A DNA stretch of 16,575 nucleotides. Origin: JAGVMG01 sp964461105 (lineage in GTDB: Bacteria; Chlamydiota; Chlamydiia; Chlamydiales; Rhabdochlamydiaceae). The notes under the pieces were generated by a model, which had not been told where the DNA came from, ran no database searches, and worked only from the letters and a program-made list of their open reading frames with translations. The DNA lies in contig CAYWSY010000040.1 of the NCBI GenBank assembly GCA_964461105.1, positions 1 through 16,575 on the forward strand, given 5' to 3'. Shown piece by piece: positions 1 through 5,907 of the stretch (position 1 is its first letter; each line of letters begins with the position of its first letter). The translations under genes and the position numbers were made by a program.

Positions 1-600
1 GGAGGAGACCATCTCCAACTCCCCTTCCCTTCTCCGGCCTCGCGCGCAGGCGACCTGCCACGCAACGAGCCACTCTCCCCATTCCTCTGCATTCTTCGGG
101 GAAAATTCAAATGCTCCATGAGGATCAACACATGCTTTCCATTTACATAAAATCGAAGGGGGCACTGGGCGCTCCTGCTGGATCTTGCGGCCATGCTCAA
201 TGATCCGCTCAAAGAGCTGCTCGAGCTGCGTTTTAAGATGCTCGCCTAAGATTTGATGAAAATCTGTTAAAATCCAATGAACTACAGGGAGCAGATGTAG
301 ACTTAAACACCGATCTTTAGCTTGAGGGTATTCATGCAGATAGACGGGGAAATTACCTTGCACTTCAAAGGGAAGAAGTCGCTCTAAGAGCGCTTTTGCT
401 TCCAAAACCTGCTCGCTTAATCGGCTGCGGAAAAGGGCTAGCGCAGTGCAAAAATTCTCATAGAGAGGAATGGTGTCATGCTCGCTTTCAGATCCATAGC
501 AATAATGAACAAACCCCGTCTGAGAGCTCTTTCGCTTCAACGCCGCCTGCACATTGAGTTCAATGGGAATCCGCTTCATTTCTTCTTCAAATTCAAGCAT
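1..600 (-). CDS. Hypothetical protein, N-terminal part (runs off left edge)
   Basis: An open frame on the minus strand starts at ATG 600-598 and stays open for 200 codons to the edge, so the C-terminus is missing. The start overlaps the end of the HAD phosphatase gene by 8 bases (the upstream stop is TGA 595-593), and no good Shine-Dalgarno is visible, so translation is probably coupled. The visible protein is soluble-looking, with no signal peptide or membrane segment. It begins MLEFEEEMKRIPIELNVQ and is mostly amphipathic helix, with Leu/Glu-rich stretches around residues 45-80 and 115-140, and it is rich in His, Cys and Trp for its size. I do not recognise the family. Coupling to a sugar-phosphatase-like gene suggests shared expression and says little about function. 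The reading frame is confident; the function is unknown. Confidence 0.75.
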   Translation of the reverse strand, partial: MLEFEEEMKRIPIELNVQAALKRKSSQTGFVHYCYGSESEHDTIPLYENFCTALALFRSRLSEQVLEAKALLERLLPFEVQGNFPVYLHEYPQAKDRCLSLHLLPVVHWILTDFHQILGEHLKTQLEQLFERIIEHGRKIQQERPVPPSILCKWKACVDPHGAFEFSPKNAEEWGEWLVAWQVACARGRRREGELEMVSS

Positions 601-1438
601 GTGCTATCGCCTGGGTAAGTGCTGCAATAATCCCTTGGGACCCTGCGGGTTCCGCAAGGATAGTCGCAAGAGAATGCATCTGTTTTGGGGCATTTTTCAT
701 CACAATCCCGATATCGGCTGTTTGAATCATGCTCACATCATTCATATCATCGCCCGCTGCAATGACAACGCCCCGCTTTCCTGTATGCGCGATCATCCGC
801 TTTAAGGCATTGCCTTTTGTCGCCTCTGGATGGGTCACCAAATTCAAATAAACTGCCTTATCCAAGGGATCCCGTATTAATGAAACAGCGCATTCATTAA
901 GGGAGGAGAGCTGTGAGTACAGAGCCTGCATCCCTGTTTCGCATCCTAAACATTTAATTAATGGAAATGTTTGAGTGGGAGAAAAAATAAACGAGTCAAC
1001 AGCCTTCCAAGGCTCAGGAGAAAAGGCTTTAATTTTAATGAGATGGTCTAAAAGAGTTTGGGAAAACCGTTTCGGCCGATAGTAGCAAAAGTCTCCCTGT
1101 TCGTATCCAGAATAGATGATATAATCCTCAGAATGTCCTTCATAGATCTTCTCAATGAGATGGATCACATCAGATGGAAGATATGCACGAGAAATCAATT
1201 TCTTGTGAGGCATCTCAAGGAGATCCGCTCCATTTTGAACCCCTAAATAATAGGGAAAATCAAAACTGTTCAAAGCGCTTGTGCCAAAGGAAAAGGTTCT
1301 TCCAGTAATGAACATCAACTGCCAGCCCTGGGAATGCAGGGATGCCAAGAAGCGTACCGTTTCTAAAGGGACATGATGGGTCTTGTCGGTGATGGTTCCA
1401 TCGATATCGAGCGCAATCCATCCTTGATGTGTTGCCAT
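593..1438 (-). CDS. HAD-superfamily Cof-type (IIB) phosphatase
   Basis: A 281-aa protein with all four HAD motifs. Motif I is ALDIDGTITD with nucleophile Asp11 and acid/base Asp13. Motif II is MFITGRT (Thr45). The motif III Lys lies in HPEATKGNAL (about residue 209). Motif IV is AAGDDMNDVSMI near residue 230. Between motifs II and III sits the large type-C2 cap typical of the Cof/YbiV/SPP-like group, which usually dephosphorylates sugar phosphates or similar small metabolites in the cytosol. The real substrate cannot be read from sequence. The chosen start has AAGG six bases upstream. The gene is divergent from the FliO-like gene and overlaps the next minus-strand gene by 8 bases. The start codon lies only 31 bases from a copy of a dispersed repeat (1470-1501), which may therefore contain or displace its promoter. 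Confidence 0.88.
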   Translation of the reverse strand: MATHQGWIALDIDGTITDKTHHVPLETVRFLASLHSQGWQLMFITGRTFSFGTSALNSFDFPYYLGVQNGADLLEMPHKKLISRAYLPSDVIHLIEKIYEGHSEDYIIYSGYEQGDFCYYRPKRFSQTLLDHLIKIKAFSPEPWKAVDSFIFSPTQTFPLIKCLGCETGMQALYSQLSSLNECAVSLIRDPLDKAVYLNLVTHPEATKGNALKRMIAHTGKRGVVIAAGDDMNDVSMIQTADIGIVMKNAPKQMHSLATILAEPAGSQGIIAALTQAIAHA

Positions 1439-1469
1439 GAAGAGCCTTCTATAAAAGATTTGGAACGAG

Positions 1470-1501
1470 TATATAGTGCTTCTGGTTCAAAGGCACCCTA
1501 A
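1470..1501 (-). repeat. Dispersed repeat family B, copy 1
   Basis: Read on the minus strand, this 32-bp unit has the core GGGTGCCTTTGAACC, then AGAAGCACTATATA. It matches the unit at 15330-15361 with 2 mismatches over 32 bases. It is inverted relative to a third copy at 1621-1651, with which it shares 19 bases at one mismatch. The TATATA end points at the start of the phosphatase gene. Confidence 0.8.
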
Positions 1502-1512
1502 ATTAGAATCAA

Positions 1513-1599
1513 AAAAAATAACAGGATAATAGGATGGTAGGATAGAAAAAGCATGGGTAATTTTCCTTATCCTGCCATCCTATTATCCTGTTATTTTTT
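1513..1599. mobile_element. 87-bp palindromic MITE-like element (family A)
   Basis: Two 32-base arms (1513-1544 and 1568-1599) are inverted copies with a single mismatch, separated by a 23-base centre. Each arm carries AACAGGATAATAGGATGG, with AGGAT repeated at 8-9 base steps. The arms belong to the same family as the perfect 30-bp inverted repeats bounding the GxxExxY gene at 7533-8055 (AATAGG here versus ATTAGG there). The bases just inside each arm also resemble the inner flanks of the larger element, as expected of an internal deletion derivative. It lies between two divergent genes, so a simple terminator role is unlikely. No target duplication could be identified with confidence. Confidence 0.75.
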
Positions 1600-1620
1600 C
1601 TTTATTCAACTTTGCAGGTA

Positions 1621-1651
1621 TTCTGGGTGCCTTTGAACCGGAATAAGTATA
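1621..1651 (+). repeat. Dispersed repeat family B, copy 2
   Basis: The core GGGTGCCTTTGAACCGGAA (1625-1643) is shared with copies at 1470-1501 (inverted) and, with one change, at 15330-15361 (same orientation). Copies 1 and 2 face outwards and enclose the family A palindrome, which gives a nested arrangement. The distal end here has diverged (TAAGTATA in place of GCACTATATA). Confidence 0.75.
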
Positions 1652-1738
1652 GCTTGAACTGAGGTGTTTGTGAAGCTTGAAAAAAAAATCGTAACCCCTC
1701 ACACTGCAATTTTATTACTCTTAAAGCTTGAGTCAATC

Positions 1739-2203
1739 ATGCGCGCAAAGAAGTTATTTGTCTTTTTTCTATTAAGCCTCTGCAGTTTATGCCTCTTTTC
1801 TGCGCAAGTAGCGCCAACCCCTGCTCAAACTGAAGTTGCACCTGCTCCTGCAAAAGAGGCACCTACAGCGCCTGCTCCAGCCCCTTCCTCGCATGTTGAG
1901 CCGCACACAGTTCTCGATCAGCCCGCCGTATCCTATGAAAGCGCCTTTTTCAAGATGCTCCTAACCCTCGGGGGCTTGATTCTCCTTGTTTTCTTGACAA
2001 TTTGGATTTTGCGTCGCCTTAGCCAAGGGAAATTTGGAAGTGGAGGGGCCTCTCGAACGATCCACATCCTTGAAAAGCGCCCGCTCAGCGCTAAGTCGAT
2101 GCTCTATCTTGTGCAGATCGGCAGCAAACAAGTGCTCATTTCCGAATCGCAATTCGAAGTGCGCAAAATCGCCTCTCTTGAAGAAATTACAGATGATGCC
2201 TAA
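1739..2203 (+). CDS. fliO: FliO-like membrane protein
   Basis: A 154-aa protein when started at ATG 1739, which begins a clean signal sequence (MRAKKLFVFFLLSLCSLCLF); an in-frame GTG at 1664 would add 25 residues ahead of it. A Pro/Ala-rich low-complexity linker (about 25-55) is followed by one membrane segment (72-91, LLTLGGLILLVFLTIWILRR) and a small cytoplasmic domain. That domain has the FliO pattern RTIHILEKRPLSAKSMLYLVQIG, then KQVLISES. In flagellar systems FliO helps assemble or stabilise the FliP/FliR export gate in the inner membrane. No other flagellar gene is visible here, so in this lineage it may serve the virulence-type T3SS export gate, which is inference. The gene converges with the 2187-2966 gene, overlapping it by 17 bases. 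Confidence 0.78.
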   Translation: MRAKKLFVFFLLSLCSLCLFSAQVAPTPAQTEVAPAPAKEAPTAPAPAPSSHVEPHTVLDQPAVSYESAFFKMLLTLGGLILLVFLTIWILRRLSQGKFGSGGASRTIHILEKRPLSAKSMLYLVQIGSKQVLISESQFEVRKIASLEEITDDA

Positions 2204-2966
2204 CAAGGCGAATATTCTTATTAGAGAGATTTCCGCGCACTTGAAAGCAATAAGCTAGATAAAAGGCACGCGAATGGATGACATCTTTAACAAAGGCTTC
2301 CCAGAAGCTTTCACCGGGACGCTCAGGAATCACCCGAAAGTCTTCTTTATATGAACGTTGATTTTGCCATGAATACTCAATCTTTCCAACCCACTTGCGC
2401 CCCAAATAGGGATTAAATACCCCTACCAACGCACCACTTTCTGCAGCAATCATGTAAAAAGGAGCTTTAACGACTTCGAAGATCTCTTTAGCGCTTAATG
2501 TTGCGATCTCCCAAACCCTCTCTTTAAAATGGGCCCAGGCTTTGTCCATTTTATTTTCAAGGCAATAAGAGGGAACTGTCTTGAGGATATCGAACGCAAT
2601 GACAGTGATGACAACAGGTATTTTGGTCAGATGCCAGCCTATGGTCGCCAAGGTATACAAAGGCATACCCAACATGATTGCGATACATTTGACCCACACA
2701 ACATAAGCCTTTTCATCGAGATAGAGATCTCCCGTTGTCCGATCGACAATCGATGAGCGCGTTGTGCTCTGGGTTTTTTTCCCCGTATCGGGATCTACCG
2801 AATCATAGACTTTAACCTGACCATTCTTATGCGGGTTAGAAATGATCACACGAGCAAATGCAGCATCCTTAGACTCTGTGCAGGGTAAATTAGCTTTTAG
2901 ATCTGCACATAAGCCAGAAAAGCAAGAGCTCCAACTTGAAGTGGAGACGGGTGATAGAGTTGTCAT
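2187..2966 (-). CDS. Hypothetical protein with paired hydrophobic segments
   Basis: A 259-aa protein. ATG 2966 is chosen because GGAGGG lies six bases upstream; the open frame extends further to 3146, but that part overlaps the divergent gene at 3100. The N-terminus is rich in Ser, Thr and Cys (residues 5-30) with no signal peptide. A polar region with KVYDSVDPDTGKKTQSTTRS follows. Two hydrophobic stretches come next, about 88-111 and 116-134, separated by a short HLTKIP turn. The C-terminal half is mixed helix with aromatic residues and ends VRHHL. The bilobed hydrophobic hairpin recalls chlamydial inclusion-membrane (Inc) proteins, but Prolines and polar residues inside the lobes make this tentative. 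I do not recognise a named family; it may be a chlamydiae-restricted paralogous family. The stop lies inside the last codons of the FliO-like gene. Confidence 0.75.
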   Translation of the reverse strand: MTTLSPVSTSSWSSCFSGLCADLKANLPCTESKDAAFARVIISNPHKNGQVKVYDSVDPDTGKKTQSTTRSSIVDRTTGDLYLDEKAYVVWVKCIAIMLGMPLYTLATIGWHLTKIPVVITVIAFDILKTVPSYCLENKMDKAWAHFKERVWEIATLSAKEIFEVVKAPFYMIAAESGALVGVFNPYLGRKWVGKIEYSWQNQRSYKEDFRVIPERPGESFWEAFVKDVIHSRAFYLAYCFQVRGNLSNKNIRLVRHHL

Positions 2967-3099
2967 AAGAACCCTCCAATTAAAAAATTTTGGAGCAAGT
3001 GTACCTGGTCGCAGGCTTAAAATCCAGGGAAGTTTTTTTATTTGAAAACAATCGTTTTTATGGAGAAAATAACCCCCATTACTAAGGAAACCTTTAATT

Positions 3100-3420
3100 A
3101 TGAGCGCCGTTAGCTCCGTCCAAGAAAAACACCTCACATTCATCAATAAACTTTTTGAGCCTATAACCCCTCAAAATGATGAAGACAGGAAAGCTACAGT
3201 TGTAGCTTTAAACAAACTACTTGCAAATCAAGCCTATTTAGAAGGTTGTCCGAGCGATTTAAAAAAATCTTTAACACTGATCTACAAAGGGCTCACTGAG
3301 CCCCAAGTATATGAATCCAACCCACGTTTCCAGTTGCTCTTCCTTCTGGCATTGAGGCAAAAGGTCGAGCAAAAAACACGCGAGATCGAGCTAGAGAACA
3401 ACTCTTGCCTAATCCTTTAA
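3100..3420 (+). CDS. Small hypothetical protein with C-terminal CaaX-like box
   Basis: A 106-aa protein without signal peptide or membrane segment. It is mostly predicted helix (for example residues 8-18, 30-42, 55-70 and 80-98), acidic and lysine-rich, with a charged helix KVEQKTREIELEN before the end. The last four residues are Cys-Leu-Ile-Leu after Asn-Asn-Ser. That is a canonical CaaX pattern, with the terminal Leu that favours eukaryotic geranylgeranyltransferase I. Translation has AAGGAAA about 10 bases upstream of the ATG. The gene is divergent from the paired-hydrophobic-segment gene (133-base gap) and convergent with the outer-membrane protein gene, sharing a TTAA stop overlap. No homologous family is recognised. 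A host-modified effector is a plausible but unproven reading. Confidence 0.72.
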   Translation: MSAVSSVQEKHLTFINKLFEPITPQNDEDRKATVVALNKLLANQAYLEGCPSDLKKSLTLIYKGLTEPQVYESNPRFQLLFLLALRQKVEQKTREIELENNSCLIL

Positions 3421-4508
3421 AAATCAAACTCCACTTTGAGATTCAACCCCTGAAGCTGCAGGTCTCCAGTATTGTCGATTTTATTAGCGGATGTCTGGGA
3501 CGATTGCACTGAGATAATCAGTTCATTTGTTTTCATATTTTGTCTCAACCAATAAGAAAATTGGTACATTGCAGAAATCCCAAAGCGGAATTTATCCTGG
3601 TGGAAATACGATTGCCATTCCAGTCCAAGGCTTCCTTCAAGGTTTGTGCGCAATCGTTGAGCTTGAGCTTTTAATTTCACAGTTTCTGGAATCAAGACCG
3701 GCGAGCCGGGAAGAATAAACCCTTTAACAGTTTCATGAAGACCTTGAGATCCCCATAATATGGAGCTTGATATATTCCCCAAAACAGAAAAGTTTTTACA
3801 GAGATAAAATTTAATATCTGAACCTAACCTTAACCCAACTCCTTTGAAGTCTTGATCTGCACGAAATGAAGTATTTGCGATCAACAGGTCATTACCGAAG
3901 GGAAATATCGCGTGATATCTGGCTTTGTAATCTTGATCGATCCAAGCTCCACGAAGCCCAACTTTTGGATTTAATGATAACCACTCCCCTACGAAGAACT
4001 GTCGGCTTAAGTCTAAATCTAAGACGTCATACTCTACATGCCAAAATGCAGATGCACGGTCTGCCTGAGCGCTGGTAATAAAAGGGACCCAAACTGGCGC
4101 GATGTACGCGATGGGATAACCATCGATGCGCGCTGAACCGTGACTCTCAGTGTGGAATCTTGTCCAGGATAACCGGGCATGCCACTGTTCCCGCTCTGAA
4201 AACACATAACCAATTCCCACTTGAAAGCCAGGATCCCAGCGATTAAAGGGAAGGTTATTGGCCTTGATGTTCGCTATAATTTTTGGAGAGACAGAGTCAA
4301 ATGGAATTCCTGTCAGTTTGACCCCCTGTCCATATTGGATGCCATCAATTTTTGCATTCCAATACAGAAAACTCCCATCAACTGTCCACCCTTTGTTCAC
4401 TGAATCGCTCTGACTCCCAAAATCAGGTGAAGGGAGGGGCACATCAGCAATAAGCAGCGATGTCAAAGCTGTAAAAACGAACGAACTATAGAATGCCGTG
4501 TGTTTCAT
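3417..4508 (-). CDS. Lpg1974-type outer-membrane beta-barrel protein
   Basis: A 363-aa protein. ATG 4508 is preferred because GGAG lies six bases upstream; the longer frame would need TTG 4520. A signal peptide (MKHTAFYSSFVFTALTSLLIA) is followed by GWTVDGSFLYWNAKIDGIQYG, the conserved first-strand region of the Lpg1974-like or MOMP-like pore-forming outer-membrane proteins common in Legionella and environmental chlamydiae. Alternating amphipathic strands continue throughout (PGFQVGIGYVF, WHARLSWTRFH, LSLNPKVGLRGAW) and the protein ends LNLKVEFDF, with the terminal Phe expected of a BAM-dependent barrel. The expected role is a general porin or surface protein. It lies 17 bases downstream of the 126-aa gene on the same strand, so it may be the last gene of the nfeD-floA operon, although it could also have its own promoter. 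Confidence 0.82.
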   Translation of the reverse strand: MKHTAFYSSFVFTALTSLLIADVPLPSPDFGSQSDSVNKGWTVDGSFLYWNAKIDGIQYGQGVKLTGIPFDSVSPKIIANIKANNLPFNRWDPGFQVGIGYVFSEREQWHARLSWTRFHTESHGSARIDGYPIAYIAPVWVPFITSAQADRASAFWHVEYDVLDLDLSRQFFVGEWLSLNPKVGLRGAWIDQDYKARYHAIFPFGNDLLIANTSFRADQDFKGVGLRLGSDIKFYLCKNFSVLGNISSSILWGSQGLHETVKGFILPGSPVLIPETVKLKAQAQRLRTNLEGSLGLEWQSYFHQDKFRFGISAMYQFSYWLRQNMKTNELIISVQSSQTSANKIDNTGDLQLQGLNLKVEFDF

Positions 4509-4525
4509 GAAAAACTCCAATTTAA

Positions 4526-4906
4526 TTAAAACTCCTCATCAACCCGACGAAAAATCTCCCGAATCACAAAGGCTTCTTTTAAACTGGGCAGTGTGCGTAG
4601 CGCTCGGCTGGCTCTGCAGGAAGAAGCGCTCACTTGCTGGTTCATTGAAGGAGCGCTGTTGAGAGATGGCTCCAATCTCCTTGTCTCAATCTGTGAGCTG
4701 AGTGTGGGCAATGTTCGGGAAGCTGGAGGTAGAGACGGTGGCAAGGAGACCTTTGTTGGCAATATGGTTCTGTCTTCTTCAACCTGAACTCTCTCTCGGC
4801 TGGCAGCATTGGGCTCAGACTTTTTTTTCTTTTTGCGGTTTATAAGAAAATAAAGGATGAAGAACAGAAGGGGGAAGAGGTATTGAGCAAACCCTTCATC
4901 GCTCAT
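4526..4906 (-). CDS. Small single-TM protein of the nfeD-floA operon
   Basis: A 126-aa protein of no recognised family. The N-terminus has one membrane segment (about residues 9-24, YLFPLLFFILYFLI) followed at once by the basic patch NRKKKKKSE, so the rest should be cytoplasmic. The middle (about 30-100) is low-complexity, rich in Pro, Ser and Arg. The C-terminus is a conserved-looking short helix, LPSLKEAFVIREIFRRVDEEF, like the docking-type tails of small proteins encoded beside band-7/flotillin genes. The start overlaps the floA stop in an ATGA arrangement (4903-4906), implying translational coupling. This context suggests an accessory partner of the flotillin or NfeD protein. Existence is likely; function is inferred only from context. 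Confidence 0.72.
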   Translation of the reverse strand: MSDEGFAQYLFPLLFFILYFLINRKKKKKSEPNAASRERVQVEEDRTILPTKVSLPPSLPPASRTLPTLSSQIETRRLEPSLNSAPSMNQQVSASSCRASRALRTLPSLKEAFVIREIFRRVDEEF

Positions 4907-5907
4907 CCTTGCTCACCTTTTGAGATGGCATTACGCATCTCAGTGTCCGATTGCATGTTCTTAAGTCGGTAATAATCCATTACGCCGAGATTCCCCTTCT
5001 GAAAGGCACCGGCAATCGCAAGAGGGATCTGCGCTTCTGCTTCGACTACTTTTGCCCGATTCTCTTGCTCCATCGCATTTCCCATCGCGCGCCGCTCTTC
5101 TGCTTTGGCCTGAGCGATCCGCTTATCCGATTCCGCTTTATCTGCACGCAAGCGCGCTCCGATATTCTCGCCAATTGTGATGTCCGCAATATCAATCGAC
5201 AGGATTTCGAATGCTGTCTGCGCATCGAGTCCCCGCTCGAGTACCAGGCGTGAGATCCTCTGTGGGGATTCAAGCACATCGCTATGGGTCTCTGAGGCGC
5301 CAATTGCATTGACAATCCCCTCTCCTACGCGCGCTATGATCGTCTCTTCAGTAGCCCCGCCGACGAGCTGATTGATATTGGTGCGCACAGTCACCCGCGC
5401 ATGGCACATCAGCTGAACGCCATCTTTAGCAACTGCCGTGACATAATTGCCGTGTTTGCTATCGGGGCAATCGATTACTTTGGGATTGACCGATGTGCGC
5501 ACCGCATCGAGAAGATCTCTTCCTGCTAAGTCAATGGCAGTTGATTGACGCCATGTCATGGGAATATTGGCCTTATCCGCGGCGATCATCGCTCGCACAA
5601 CATTTAAAATATTGCCGCCTGCAAGATAATGGGTCTCGAGGTCATTGACTGTAATCTGCGTTAACCCTGCTTTAAACGTTGTGATCCGTGCGTTGACAAT
5701 CACGCGCGGAGGGATCTTCCGCAGACTCATTCCGATGATGTTCAATAAGGAAATCGGCGTCCCTGACACAATCGCTTGGAACCAAAGACTGATGTATCTA
5801 CCGACCATCATCAGTACGATAAATGCTGCGATGGCCAATATAAACATCAATGTATAGAGTCCATAAGCGGGCTCCGCGTCTGCAAATAAACTATTAAGGT
5901 GATTCAT
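4903..5907 (-). CDS. floA: Flotillin-like protein FloA (YqfA/UPF0365 family)
   Basis: A 334-aa protein, the usual length for FloA. An N-terminal membrane segment (about 17-40, LYTLMFILAIAAFIVLMMVG) is followed by the family signature WFQAIVSGTPISLLNIIGMSLRK and a PHB-like region. The PHB-like region includes VIVNARITTFKAGL, LETHYLAGGNILNVVRAMIAADKA, MTWRQSTAIDLAGRD and TVRTNINQLVGGATEETIIARVGEGIV. A coiled coil rich in Ala, Glu and Arg (about 250-300) precedes the end. FloA forms membrane foci that scaffold signalling and secretion complexes in ordered lipid microdomains. The start codon overlaps the nfeD stop (ATGA, 5904-5907), and the next gene is likewise coupled, so NfeD, FloA and the small protein are probably made in fixed ratio. 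Confidence 0.95.
   Translation of the reverse strand: MNHLNSLFADAEPAYGLYTLMFILAIAAFIVLMMVGRYISLWFQAIVSGTPISLLNIIGMSLRKIPPRVIVNARITTFKAGLTQITVNDLETHYLAGGNILNVVRAMIAADKANIPMTWRQSTAIDLAGRDLLDAVRTSVNPKVIDCPDSKHGNYVTAVAKDGVQLMCHARVTVRTNINQLVGGATEETIIARVGEGIVNAIGASETHSDVLESPQRISRLVLERGLDAQTAFEILSIDIADITIGENIGARLRADKAESDKRIAQAKAEERRAMGNAMEQENRAKVVEAEAQIPLAIAGAFQKGNLGVMDYYRLKNMQSDTEMRNAISKGEQG

Noticed and set aside
1513..1599. Palindrome as a rho-independent terminator
   Set aside because: It sits between two divergent gene starts, the arms are far longer than needed and not GC-rich, and related arms recur as ends of the GxxExxY unit.
1664..1738. GTG start giving a 179-aa FliO-like protein
   Set aside because: It would put 25 extra residues before a well-formed signal sequence that begins at ATG 1739. 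Neither start has a good Shine-Dalgarno, so the signal peptide decides.
2967..3146. Longer start for the 2187-2966 gene
   Set aside because: The extra part overlaps the divergent small gene, while ATG 2966 has GGAGGG at ideal spacing.
4951..5371. Several open frames of 64-100 aa overlapping floA on the plus strand and in another minus frame
   Set aside because: All are shadows of the strongly conserved floA frame and lack domain features or ribosome-binding sites.
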